This document shows positions 52,939 to 61,368 of a stretch of 64,000 nucleotides of DNA, in pieces (positions within the stretch are counted from its first letter, which is position 1; each line of letters opens with the position of its first letter). Position numbers and translations under genes: made by a program. The notes under the pieces were generated by a model. The model ran no database searches. It was given only the letters and a program-made list of their open reading frames with translations, and was not told where the DNA came from. This DNA is from Antrihabitans stalagmiti (GTDB lineage: Bacteria > Actinomycetota > Actinomycetes > Mycobacteriales > Mycobacteriaceae). Location of the stretch: the NCBI RefSeq assembly GCF_016482825.1, contig NZ_JAEMNV010000003.1, forward strand, positions 372,001-436,000, given 5' to 3'.

Positions 52939-52971
52939 GATACCAAAACGATGCACGAGCGATGCACAATA
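52939..52971. promoter_or_regulatory. Three tandem 11-bp repeats, candidate LitR operator
   Basis: GATACCAAAAC, GATGCACGAGC and GATGCACAATA follow each other without gap in the region between the LitR-like and sigma genes. CarH binds tandem 11-bp repeats, so the count and period match the family. A fourth GATACCAA lies 13 bases upstream of the first at 52926. Confidence 0.65.
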
Positions 52972-53025
52972 TCGAAAACAGTGCCAGAATCGGACGTAGC
53001 GACGCACCGTGCGCACCAAACTTCA

Positions 53026-53056
53026 CATTTCGGAGACGACCCATTTCGGAGACGAC
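53026..53056 (+). repeat. Tandem duplication of a 15-bp unit with Shine-Dalgarno element
   Basis: CATTTCGGAGACGAC occurs twice, 16 bases apart, ending four bases before the sigma-gene ATG. Each copy contains GGAG. It looks like a recent slippage duplication that could affect translation initiation. Confidence 0.8.
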
Positions 53057-53060
53057 ATAG

Positions 53061-53678
53061 ATGGCAACTGTTGCGGCAACCGGCGCCGACGAAACGCAGC
53101 GTCTGTCCGAATGGCTCCGACGAATCGCTGTCGGCGATTGCGGCAACTTTGCCGACCTCTATCGGGCAACGGCGGGGCGCGTGTACGGGATGGCCGTCCG
53201 GGTGCTTCGCGACGGTAGCCATGCCGAGGAAATCACCCAGGAGGTGTTCCTCGAAGTGTGGAACAAGGCAGACACGTTCGACCCGCTTCGCGGCTCACCG
53301 CTCGCCTGGTTGCTCACGTTGGCCCATCGCAGGGCGATCGACCGCGTTCGGTCCGAACAGTCGCGGACCGACAGGGAAAGCTTGGCGGCACGACTCGATC
53401 ATCGCCGCGACTACGACGACCCTGTCGTGTGCACCGTCATCTCGCGGATGTCGAGCGACGCCTTCGAAAATCGGCTCGACGAACTCACAGCCCTGCAACG
53501 CCAAGCTCTTGTTGCCACGTACTACGACGGCTTCACCCAGCACGAAACCGCGCGTCTACTCGGTGTCGGTCTGCCTGCGATCAAGGCGAGAAAACGAGAT
53601 GCCCTGCTCAAACTGAAGCGGCTGATCGAATCCGAGAACGAAACAGCTCAGACGCTCGAACGGCTCTTGCCGAGCTGA
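53061..53678 (+). CDS. ECF sigma factor (SigK/LitS-like)
   Basis: A 205-residue ECF sigma factor: region 2 at about 25-90 (FADLYRATAGRVYGMAVRVL, EEITQEVFLEVW, WLLTLAHRRAIDRVR) and region 4 at about 130-190 (LTALQRQALVATYYDGFTQH, GVGLPAIKARKRDALLKLKR). The closest known context is the SigK locus of M. tuberculosis because of the downstream UfaA1-type lipid genes, but no anti-sigma (RskA) gene is adjacent. Divergence from a LitR-like gene suggests LitS-like light control. The 3' end overlaps the epimerase gene by 31 bases. Confidence 0.88.
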   Translation: MATVAATGADETQRLSEWLRRIAVGDCGNFADLYRATAGRVYGMAVRVLRDGSHAEEITQEVFLEVWNKADTFDPLRGSPLAWLLTLAHRRAIDRVRSEQSRTDRESLAARLDHRRDYDDPVVCTVISRMSSDAFENRLDELTALQRQALVATYYDGFTQHETARLLGVGLPAIKARKRDALLKLKRLIESENETAQTLERLLPS

Positions 53679-55009
53679 TGTCGCAGGGTCTCTTCCAGCC
53701 CCGCGTAACGGAACTCGTGGCCGAGCTGCGCAAGCTTCCTCGGCAGCACCCGCTGGTCGGCCTCGGCAAGTTCTTCGGTGCCCTGTCTGCCGAGTAACAG
53801 CCGTGGGCCGAATCCGGGCACCGGCAGAACAGCAGGACGATGCAACACAGCGGCCAACACCTTCGTGTATTCGGTGTTGCGAACTGGCTGCGGCGCAACG
53901 GCATTGACCGGTCCGCGCAGTCGCTCGTCGAACAGTGCACGGTAGTAGACGTCGAGAAGGTCGTCGAGGCCGATCCAGGACAACCACTGCGACCCCGACC
54001 CGAGACGACCGCCGAGCCCAGCTGCGAACAGCGGACGCAGCAGGCCCAAAGTGCCGCCGGCAGGGGTCTGCACGATGCCGGTACGGACCTGCACTACCCG
54101 CAGGCCAGCGTCCGATGCGGGTGCCGTTGCGTTCTCCCAGTCCTCGACGAGATCGGCGAGGAAGCCGCCACCACGTTCACTGTCTTCGGTCAGTTCTTCG
54201 TCACCGCGGTCGGGACCGTAGAACCCGATCGCCGACGCCGTTACGAATACCGGTTTGCTCGACGACTTCGCTGCGACGGCGGCAAGTTTGCGAGTCGGGT
54301 CGATACGGCTCTCGCGGAGGGTTCGTTTGTGCGCTTCGGTGAATCTCGCGGCAATCGATTCTCCAGCGAGATGAACCACTGCATCGACGTCGGCGAAGAG
54401 GTCCGTCGCTGGATTCGCGGGGTCCCACATACGTTCGTCCGGACCTGTCGGCGAGCGCCTGACCAGGCGAACGACGCGATGGCCACCCGTGGTGAGAAAG
54501 GCAGCCAAAGCCGAACCGACCAGACCGGACGATCCGGTGATGGCGACGGTGAGCGGCACGGCACCCTGATCGGCCGCACGCTGGTGCGCGGTGAGGTCGT
54601 CGACGAGTTGGCGATGCCGGTATTCGAAGGTGGAACGCAGCATAAACGCGGGCACGGGCGTATCGACCCGGTCGATGACTCGCGTGGAACCGTGACCCGC
54701 GTGCGCGAACTCGTGGGTGTGGCGCCACTTGCCGATCACCCGTGGCGGCAGGGTCGCGATGCCATCCGAACTCAGCACGTCGACGAATCGGTTCGGAGGG
54801 TCGTAACTTGCTGCCTCGTGCTGGGCGATCCAGCGGAGACCGCCGGGAAAACCGAGCACCGCGCGACCGTCGGCGAGGGAGGTGGCCTCCTCGACCGCAC
54901 GCATGGGCTGCCACGGGGGAATCAGCCGAGGCATCGCGCCCGGACGTGAGAACCATTCGAAAACAACGGATTGCGGGAAGTCGATGGTGCTCTCGAATTC
55001 GATACCCAT
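53648..55009 (-). CDS. TIGR01777 epimerase with N-terminal SRPBCC domain
   Basis: A 453-residue fusion. Residues about 1-145 are an SRPBCC (START-like) ligand domain (EFESTIDFPQSVVFEWFSRP); residues about 150-450 are an NAD-dependent epimerase-like SDR of the TIGR01777/YfcH family, with Rossmann motif ITGSSGLVGSAL and WLSWIGLDDLLDVYYRALFD. Substrate unknown. Fusion of these domains is common in actinobacteria, and such SDRs recur in photolyase/lipid stress clusters. The 3' end overlaps the sigma gene. Confidence 0.88.
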   Translation of the reverse strand: MGIEFESTIDFPQSVVFEWFSRPGAMPRLIPPWQPMRAVEEATSLADGRAVLGFPGGLRWIAQHEAASYDPPNRFVDVLSSDGIATLPPRVIGKWRHTHEFAHAGHGSTRVIDRVDTPVPAFMLRSTFEYRHRQLVDDLTAHQRAADQGAVPLTVAITGSSGLVGSALAAFLTTGGHRVVRLVRRSPTGPDERMWDPANPATDLFADVDAVVHLAGESIAARFTEAHKRTLRESRIDPTRKLAAVAAKSSSKPVFVTASAIGFYGPDRGDEELTEDSERGGGFLADLVEDWENATAPASDAGLRVVQVRTGIVQTPAGGTLGLLRPLFAAGLGGRLGSGSQWLSWIGLDDLLDVYYRALFDERLRGPVNAVAPQPVRNTEYTKVLAAVLHRPAVLPVPGFGPRLLLGRQGTEELAEADQRVLPRKLAQLGHEFRYAGLEETLRHQLGKSRSSV

Positions 55010-55037
55010 CAGAGATCTCCTGTAACTACCTGCGCGG

Positions 55038-55661
55038 TCACACTGTGCACAGCGGGCGGATGTCGTTGTTCGCGGCCGTCGTCGGCGACGTCAGCAGTAC
55101 ACACGAGTTGTACCCACGAGATTCGACGACGAACCGGATGTTGCGCCATTCGCTGTCCGTCACGACGGGTTCGCGGGACAGTACGAACCCCGAGACGCGG
55201 AAGGGGTCCCCCACGAGCGCCCACGAGTAGTCGTCGGCGATGTAGGTGACGATGTAGTTGGTCGGGCCGTCGGGTGATCCCTGTGTCGGAACATTCGGAA
55301 AGCTCACGTGCAGTTGGGCATTGGTTACCGGATCGTTCACTCGCGCGTTACCGGTTATGCCGCTCGCCCCGCCGGTCCACGTAGTACATCTGTTCTCGAC
55401 TTCGACGTTCGCGGGATCGAGGAGGGTGTACGTGGCCTGGGTGTCGCGGGCGCACTCCAGGTTGAACGGTTGTGGAACGGCCGCAATCTGATTCCACGTG
55501 CCCATGTAACGGGCGACATCGAGGGAGGCGATCGGTGCGAGTGGCTGCCAGATCGGTGCGGGCTGTGCGGCCGCCACACCGGATCCGACCATGCCGGAAC
55601 CGAGTACGAGGGCCGCAATTGCTATGGGACCGAACACAAGTCGTCTTCCGAACGCCGTCAC
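55038..55661 (-). CDS. Secreted lipocalin-family protein
   Basis: A 207-residue exported lipocalin. A signal peptide (FGPIAIAALVLGSGMVGSGV, cleavage after AAA near residue 34) precedes a beta barrel with the lipocalin GxW motif YMGTWNQIA and C-terminal disulfide Cys residues. It may carry or repair lipids or pigments at the envelope. Bacterial lipocalins recur next to photolyase and COG2907 genes in light or singlet-oxygen clusters. The GTG at 55661 has GGAGG upstream. It lies upstream of the epimerase gene on the same strand, and diverges from the lipid operon. Confidence 0.86.
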   Translation of the reverse strand: MTAFGRRLVFGPIAIAALVLGSGMVGSGVAAAQPAPIWQPLAPIASLDVARYMGTWNQIAAVPQPFNLECARDTQATYTLLDPANVEVENRCTTWTGGASGITGNARVNDPVTNAQLHVSFPNVPTQGSPDGPTNYIVTYIADDYSWALVGDPFRVSGFVLSREPVVTDSEWRNIRFVVESRGYNSCVLLTSPTTAANNDIRPLCTV

Positions 55662-55750
55662 CGGTACCTCCAGAGTAGTGTGCCAAACCGATCGGATGTC
55701 TTCGGAACAGATCGGGCGCGGGATAGGTGTGTTCCGGGCCACATGATTTT

Positions 55751-55766
55751 CGAGGACCAGTCCTCG
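55751..55766. promoter_or_regulatory. Inverted repeat CGAGGAC-CA-GTCCTCG before the lipid operon
   Basis: Perfect 7-bp arms with a 2-base centre, ending 26 bases before the COG2907 start codon. It may be an operator or an mRNA hairpin near the start. It lies in the divergent region with the lipocalin gene. Confidence 0.45.
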
Positions 55767-55792
55767 ACGTGGTTCGGCTCCGAAAGGTTGAT

Positions 55793-57142
55793 ATGCATAT
55801 CGGATCGACCGCGACCGCCGGCGGCCTGCGGCGCAATGTTGCCGTGGTCGGCAGCGGGGTCGCAGGATTGACTGCCGCGCACGTACTCGCCAAGCGCGAT
55901 CGCGTGACGCTTTTCGAAGCGGACGAGCGTCTCGGCGGACACGCACACACCCAGCGAGCGCCACTCGGCGATGGCACGTACGTGAACATCGATACCGGCT
56001 TCATCGTTCACAACGATCGCACGTATCCGACGCTGCTTCGGCTGTTCGCCGAACTGGATGTGGCGACACAGGAATCGGACATGTCGATGTCTGTGCGATC
56101 CGATGTCGACGGACTCGAATATGCAGGCGCACGAGGCCTCGGCGGATTGTTCCCACGGGCGCGGTTGGCGACGAACGGTCGTTATCTTCGGATGCTGTGG
56201 GAGGTCACCCGCTTCCACCGAGCCGCGCGCGCGCTGCTCGACGGCGCTGCCGACACCGACCCCGACGAAACGCTCGCAGACTTCTTGCTGGCCCACAGGT
56301 TCAGCGACTATTTCCTAGAGCATTTCGTGAAGCCCCTGGTTGCCGCGGTGTGGTCGTGCGATCCGGCGATCGCCGCCAACTACCCGGCGAGATACCTGTT
56401 CCGTTTTCTCTCTCATCACGGCATGTTGACCGTGTTCGGCTCGCCGACCTGGCGGACTGTGACGGGTGGTTCGGTGCAGTACGTCGAGAAGGTCGCCGCT
56501 GGGCTCGACGAGGTCCGCACCGGTGTTGCGATCGAGCGGATCGACGCGCGCCCCGACGGTATGCACCTCACCGACCGGTCCGGGGCCGGCACGAGTTTCG
56601 ATGCCGTTGTGGTTGCGGTGCATCCGCGCGACGCGCTGGCAATGCTCGCCGAGCCGACGGAGCTGCAATCGAGTGTGCTCGGGGCGATGCCGTATTCGGT
56701 GAATCGCGCACTACTGCATACAGATACAACGGTGCTACCCGACGCGCCTCGTGCTCGTGCGTCCTGGAACTACCTGATTCCGGCGCAGCGGACAGACGGC
56801 GTCGTCGTCACCTACGACCTGACCAGGCTGATGAGAATCGAAACCGGCAGTAGTCGAAGGTTCCTCGTCACACTCGGTGGCGAAGGTATCGTCGATCCGG
56901 CGACGGTGCTCTCGGAAATGACGTACGAACACCCGATCTACACACCGGAATCTGTTGCAGCACAACAGCGGCTGCCCGAGATCGCCTCGGACACGCTCGC
57001 CTTCGCCGGTGCGTACCACGGCTGGGGGTTTCACGAGGACGGCGCGCTTTCCGGACTGCGCGCGGCCGAGCGCCTCGGTGGGTCATGGGAGGACGGTGCC
57101 GATGTGGCGCCAACCAGGTCTCTTCGTGTGGTGCGGTCATGA
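55793..57142 (+). CDS. COG2907 FAD-dependent amine-oxidase-like protein (Rv0449c-like)
   Basis: A 449-residue flavoprotein. The FAD motif VVGSGVAGLTAAHVLAKRD is at about residues 19-37, followed by ERLGGHAHT. COG2907 proteins always sit with DUF1365 and CFA-like genes; M. tuberculosis Rv0449c is in the SigK locus. The role is a proposed step in modifying unsaturated membrane fatty acids. The ATG at 55793 has AAAGG six bases upstream. It heads a five-gene operon where each stop overlaps the next start by four bases. Confidence 0.9.
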   Translation: MHIGSTATAGGLRRNVAVVGSGVAGLTAAHVLAKRDRVTLFEADERLGGHAHTQRAPLGDGTYVNIDTGFIVHNDRTYPTLLRLFAELDVATQESDMSMSVRSDVDGLEYAGARGLGGLFPRARLATNGRYLRMLWEVTRFHRAARALLDGAADTDPDETLADFLLAHRFSDYFLEHFVKPLVAAVWSCDPAIAANYPARYLFRFLSHHGMLTVFGSPTWRTVTGGSVQYVEKVAAGLDEVRTGVAIERIDARPDGMHLTDRSGAGTSFDAVVVAVHPRDALAMLAEPTELQSSVLGAMPYSVNRALLHTDTTVLPDAPRARASWNYLIPAQRTDGVVVTYDLTRLMRIETGSSRRFLVTLGGEGIVDPATVLSEMTYEHPIYTPESVAAQQRLPEIASDTLAFAGAYHGWGFHEDGALSGLRAAERLGGSWEDGADVAPTRSLRVVRS

Positions 57143-57900
57143 ATCCCGCGCTGTTCGAGACGCAAATTCGGCACGCGCGTGTCGATCCGATCCGCCATTC
57201 CTTCGAATACCGTAGTTACAGTTGGTTCGTCGACCTCGACGAGCTGCCGCGGCTGCCCCTCTGGTTGCGTCCGTTCGCGAAGTTCCGCGCCGCCGATCAT
57301 TTCGAAGCGCCTGCCGGCGACGACCACCTCGGGCCCGACACGCTCCGTGGCCGAGTGGAGGCGTTCCTCGCGAGCGAAGGCGTCGCCTTCCGTGGTGGCC
57401 GGATCACGGCCCTACTCAACGCCCGAGTACTCGGTCATGTGTTCAATCCGCTGAGTGTGTTCTGGTGTCGCGACGACGACGGAGTGTTGCGTTGGGTGAT
57501 CGCGGAGGTGCACAACACCTATGGGGAACGCCATCCGTATCTGCTCGAACTCGACGGGGCAGGTCGGGCACAGACCGACAAGCAGTTTTATGTCTCGCCG
57601 TTCAACGAGGTCGACGGTCGCTACGACATGTCGGTGCCCGAGCCGGAAGATGAACTCGCGGTTCGCATCACGCTGCGCCGAGACGGTCGAGCACCGTTCG
57701 TCGCAACGATGCGCGGTCGGCGTCTGCCAGCCACGACGCGGACCGTGGTCCGTGCGCAATTGCGGACACCGCTGGCGCCGCTCGTCGTGTCGGCAAGGAT
57801 TCGGAAACAAGGAATTTGGTTGTGGGCCCGCGGTTTACCCGTTGTTCCTCGTGTTCCAGTTCCAAGCAGTGCCCAGGTGTCGCAGGAGGTAGGGCAGTGA
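57139..57900 (+). CDS. DUF1365 protein (Rv0448c-like)
   Basis: A 253-residue DUF1365 protein of unknown biochemical function. Conserved segments include NPALFETQIRHARVDPIRHS, VLGHVFNPLSVFWC, and EVHNTYGERHPYLL, plus the KQFYVSPFNEVDGRYD motif. The invariant occurrence with COG2907 and CFA-like methyltransferases ties it to lipid modification. It is coupled by ATGA to the FAD gene and by GTGA to the methyltransferase. Confidence 0.9.
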   Translation: MNPALFETQIRHARVDPIRHSFEYRSYSWFVDLDELPRLPLWLRPFAKFRAADHFEAPAGDDHLGPDTLRGRVEAFLASEGVAFRGGRITALLNARVLGHVFNPLSVFWCRDDDGVLRWVIAEVHNTYGERHPYLLELDGAGRAQTDKQFYVSPFNEVDGRYDMSVPEPEDELAVRITLRRDGRAPFVATMRGRRLPATTRTVVRAQLRTPLAPLVVSARIRKQGIWLWARGLPVVPRVPVPSSAQVSQEVGQ

Positions 57901-59246
57901 GTAGTCAGAGTGTCGACGACGGAACTTCCCGCAATACACCGTCGGCAGGTACCCCAGCGTGGGGCGATCTGGTCCGCAGACCGCACGGCCTGCGCGGCCG
58001 GCTCTTCACCCGTGGGGCGGACCGATTGTTCCGCAGGGCCGCCAAGAAGCTTCCGGTCCGCGTCGAGTATCCGGACGGCACTGTCGTGGGAGCACACGGC
58101 GGCTCGGACATATTGCCACGCATGATCATTCGACGCCCAGACGCCTTCGCCGAGCGAATGGGCACGCGCGGCCTGATCGGGTTCGGTGAGGCCTACATGG
58201 TCGGTGACTGGACCTCGCCCGATCCTGCGGCGGTGCTCACCGCGTTCGCGACGAAAATGGCCAGGCTGGTGCCGCGACCGTTGCAACGGATGCGTGGACT
58301 GTTCGTCGCGAACCCACCCGCGACCGAGCACGGCTCGGAAGAGAATGCCAGATCTAACATTTCGCGCCACTACGACCTGTCCAACGAGTTGTTCGGACTG
58401 TTTCTCGATCCGACGATGACCTACTCGGCGGCGCTGTTCAGCGAACCCGTCGCGGACGGCGTGGAGCGCGGCGTCGAGCTGTTGCGAGTCGACCAGCCGT
58501 GCCCACCGGCGACGTGGGAACAGTTGGAGCAGGCGCAGCACAACAAGATCGACCGTCTCCTCGATGCAGTTGGTGTGCAGCGGGGTACGCGCCTACTGGA
58601 AATCGGCACCGGCTGGGGCGAGTTGTGCATCAGGGCTGCCGCACGGGGTGCGATCGTCAGGTCGGTCACGTTGTCGCGCGAGCAGCAGGAGTTGGCACGC
58701 AAGCGCGTCGACTCTGCGGGACACGGCGATTCGGTGCACATCGACCTGATGGACTATCGCGAGATCGAAGGCTCCTACGATGCGATCGTCTCGGTCGAGA
58801 TGATCGAGGCTGTGGGGCACCAGCATTGGCAGACGTACTTCGGGGCGCTCGACGAGTTGCTCGCTCCCGGTGGCCGTGTCGCGCTGCAGGCCATCACCAT
58901 GCCGCACGACCGGATGCTTGCAACCAAGAAGACGTACACGTGGGTGCAGAAGTACATTTTCCCCGGCGGCTTTCTCCCGTCGGTCGAGGCGATCGAAACC
59001 GTTGCATCGGAACACACCTCGCTACGAGTCGCCGAACGACTACGGATGGGTTCGCACTACGCGGAAACGTTGCGACTCTGGCAGGAGCGATTCGGTGCGG
59101 CGAGCGCGGACGCCGAGGCGCTCGGCTTCGACGAGACCTTCCGCCGAATGTGGAAGTTCTATCTCGCGTATTCCGAAGCTGGTTTCAGGTCGGGGTATCT
59201 CGACGTGCAGCAGATTGTCCTGCACCGTGACGAGGTTGTCCGATGA
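57897..59246 (+). CDS. ufaA1: UfaA1-like cyclopropane-fatty-acyl-phospholipid synthase family methyltransferase (Rv0447c-like)
   Basis: A 449-residue CFA-synthase family protein matching M. tuberculosis UfaA1 along its length. An N-terminal lipid-binding domain (RLFTRGADRLFRRAAKKLPV, GLIGFGEAYMVGDW) precedes the SAM domain: NISRHYDLSNELFGLFLD, motif I LLEIGTGWGELCIRAAARG and SVEMIEAVG. It should methylate an acyl chain of a phospholipid, using SAM; product (cyclopropane, 10-methyl or furan-related) is not determined. The GTG start overlaps DUF1365. Confidence 0.88.
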   Translation: MSSQSVDDGTSRNTPSAGTPAWGDLVRRPHGLRGRLFTRGADRLFRRAAKKLPVRVEYPDGTVVGAHGGSDILPRMIIRRPDAFAERMGTRGLIGFGEAYMVGDWTSPDPAAVLTAFATKMARLVPRPLQRMRGLFVANPPATEHGSEENARSNISRHYDLSNELFGLFLDPTMTYSAALFSEPVADGVERGVELLRVDQPCPPATWEQLEQAQHNKIDRLLDAVGVQRGTRLLEIGTGWGELCIRAAARGAIVRSVTLSREQQELARKRVDSAGHGDSVHIDLMDYREIEGSYDAIVSVEMIEAVGHQHWQTYFGALDELLAPGGRVALQAITMPHDRMLATKKTYTWVQKYIFPGGFLPSVEAIETVASEHTSLRVAERLRMGSHYAETLRLWQERFGAASADAEALGFDETFRRMWKFYLAYSEAGFRSGYLDVQQIVLHRDEVVR

Positions 59247-60547
59247 CTGTCGCTGCCGAACTCGAACGAGCATTACGGCCGATCGTCCGCGGTGAACTTC
59301 CCGTTCGGCTGACCGGCTGGGACGGCAGTACGGCAGGCCCGCTCGACGCACCGCACGTGGTGTTGCGTGGACCCGAGGCGCTGCGCGCGATGCTGTGGAG
59401 CCCAGGCGAATTGGGTGCAGCGCAGGCGTACGTCACCGGAGCGCTGGACGTCGAGGGTGATCTCGATGCGGCGCTGCGGCATGTATGGACCGTCGTCGCC
59501 GAGCGCGAACTCACCGGCATCCGGCCCTCGATAGCCACGTATGCGAGGCTGCTGCGAGTTGCCGTCAAGCTCGGCGCGTTCGGCAGAAGGCCGGCCCCGC
59601 CCGTGACGCAGGCCCATGTCAAAGGTCGGTTGCACAGTGCGCTTCGCGACCGCGCAGCCATCAGTCATCACTACGACCTGTCCAACGACTTCTATGCGTT
59701 GATACTCGATCCTGCGATGGCGTACTCGTGTGCTTACTTCACGCGTAATGCCCCTGGGGCGCCTCGAGATCCGGCGTACGGAATCGCGGAGGCGCAGCTC
59801 GACAAGCTCGATCTGGTATGCAACAAGATCGGTTTGGGTCGGCCTGGGATGACGATGCTCGACGTCGGCTGTGGCTGGGGCTCGCTGAGTTTGCATGCCG
59901 CGCAGCACTACGACGCGAAGGTTGTCGGAATCACCATCTCCCGTGAGCAGAAGGCCTTCATCGACAAACGAATCGCCGAACGCGGACTAGGTGATCGAGT
60001 CGAGATTCGGCTACAGGACTATCGCGAGATCACCGGTGAGCAGTTCGACGCCGTCGCGTCGTTGGAAATGGGTGAGCACGTCGGGGAGAAGAATTACGCT
60101 GTCTACGCAAAAGCGTTGTACGACAACGCCGCACCGGGTGCGCGTGTACTCGTGCAGCAGATGTCGCGCAGTGGACCGCATCCCGGTGGCGGACCCTTCA
60201 TCGAGTCGTTCATCGCTCCCGACATGACGATGCGTCCGGTCGGCGAGACGGTCGGCTACCTCGAACGCGCCGGACTCGAGGTCCGCGACGTCCACGCCCT
60301 ACGTGAGCACTACGTGTGGACCGTCGAGGAGTGGCTGAAGACGTTCGAATCGCACTTCGACGAAGTCGTCGACATGGTCGGCATGGAAATGGCGCGAGTG
60401 TGGCGACTGTATCTGGTCGGCGGCGGCCTGAGCTTCCGGCAGGGTCGGATGGGCGTCGATCAGATTCTGTCCGTGAAACCGGCTGCCGATGACGAGCTTT
60501 CGTGGCCCGCGGTCCGCCGCGACAACATCGGCGTCGGTGCGGCGTGA
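59243..60547 (+). CDS. Second CFA-synthase-like SAM methyltransferase
   Basis: A 434-residue paralogue. The N-terminal domain (SPGELGAAQAYVTGALDVEG) differs from the first; the SAM domain keeps ISHHYDLSNDFYALILDPAM, MLDVGCGWGSLSLHAAQHYD and SLEMGEHVG, where the first copy has EMIEAVG. It probably acts on a related acyl substrate or a later step. It is coupled to the first by ATGA. M. tuberculosis has one CFA-like gene in this locus, so the second is extra. Confidence 0.87.
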   Translation: MTVAAELERALRPIVRGELPVRLTGWDGSTAGPLDAPHVVLRGPEALRAMLWSPGELGAAQAYVTGALDVEGDLDAALRHVWTVVAERELTGIRPSIATYARLLRVAVKLGAFGRRPAPPVTQAHVKGRLHSALRDRAAISHHYDLSNDFYALILDPAMAYSCAYFTRNAPGAPRDPAYGIAEAQLDKLDLVCNKIGLGRPGMTMLDVGCGWGSLSLHAAQHYDAKVVGITISREQKAFIDKRIAERGLGDRVEIRLQDYREITGEQFDAVASLEMGEHVGEKNYAVYAKALYDNAAPGARVLVQQMSRSGPHPGGGPFIESFIAPDMTMRPVGETVGYLERAGLEVRDVHALREHYVWTVEEWLKTFESHFDEVVDMVGMEMARVWRLYLVGGGLSFRQGRMGVDQILSVKPAADDELSWPAVRRDNIGVGAA

Positions 60548-61344
60548 ACGACTTCTCGCCTGCCTGTTTCGCGTCGATCGCTGTGGTGTCGCTACTGGCA
60601 TTGGCGGTACTTCAGGCGGTCACCTTCGCGATCGGTCGAAAGATCGGACGCTACAACGTCGTCGACGTCACCTGGGGTATCGGTTTCGTCGTCGTCGCGG
60701 CCGTTGCGGCGATAGTCGGGGACGGTGATTCGTCCCGACGTTTCACCCTCTTCTTTTTGGCCGCGATCTGGGGACTTCGGCTCGCCTGGCACGTACATCG
60801 CAAATCCGCCGGCAAAGGCGAGGATCCGCGGTACCGCGAGCTGCTGGATCGAGCAGGCGGCGGAACAGGCACCATTGTTCGCAAGATCTTCCTGACCCAG
60901 GCTGCTGCCCAGTGGTTCGTGTCGTTGCCGTTGCAGGTATCGGCCGCCGCGGGTCCGACGACGGGTCCGTGGCGGTTCGTCTTCGTCGCGGGTGTGGTCG
61001 TGTGGATTGTCGGCTTGCTGTTCGAGGCCATCGGGGACGAGCAGCTCAACCGCTTCAAGGCCGATCCGGCGAACAAGGGCACGATCATGGACCGTGGCCT
61101 CTGGTCTTGGACCCGGCACCCCAACTACTTCGGCGACGCCTGCGTGTGGTGGGGCCTGTGGCTGATCGCGGCAAGCGCCTGGCCGGGTGCGCTGACGATT
61201 CTGTCGCCCGTCGTTATGACGTACTTCCTGATCTTCGCGACCGGAGCACGGCTGCTCGAGAAGTCCATGTCCAAGCGGCCGGGTTATCCGGAGTACCAGG
61301 AACGGACGAGCTACTTCTTTCCGCTACCGCCGAAGCGGGGCTGA
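60544..61344 (+). CDS. DUF1295 membrane protein (Rv0446c-like, steroid-reductase-like)
   Basis: A 266-residue membrane protein with about six helices and the ICMT/steroid 5-alpha-reductase-like signature GLWSWTRHPNYFGDACVWWG with GYPEYQERTSYFFP at the end. It binds NADPH or SAM in related enzymes; function here unknown. The GTG start overlaps the second methyltransferase stop as GTGA. It closes the operon, as Rv0446c does next to sigK in M. tuberculosis. Confidence 0.9.
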   Translation: MNDFSPACFASIAVVSLLALAVLQAVTFAIGRKIGRYNVVDVTWGIGFVVVAAVAAIVGDGDSSRRFTLFFLAAIWGLRLAWHVHRKSAGKGEDPRYRELLDRAGGGTGTIVRKIFLTQAAAQWFVSLPLQVSAAAGPTTGPWRFVFVAGVVVWIVGLLFEAIGDEQLNRFKADPANKGTIMDRGLWSWTRHPNYFGDACVWWGLWLIAASAWPGALTILSPVVMTYFLIFATGARLLEKSMSKRPGYPEYQERTSYFFPLPPKRG

Positions 61345-61368
61345 GCAGACGCTCACCGATGTGATTGG

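Noticed and set aside
53061-55009. Anti-sigma factor gene next to the SigK-like sigma gene
   Set aside because: The adjacent gene is an SRPBCC-epimerase fusion without an anti-sigma zinc motif or membrane helix, and it is convergent.
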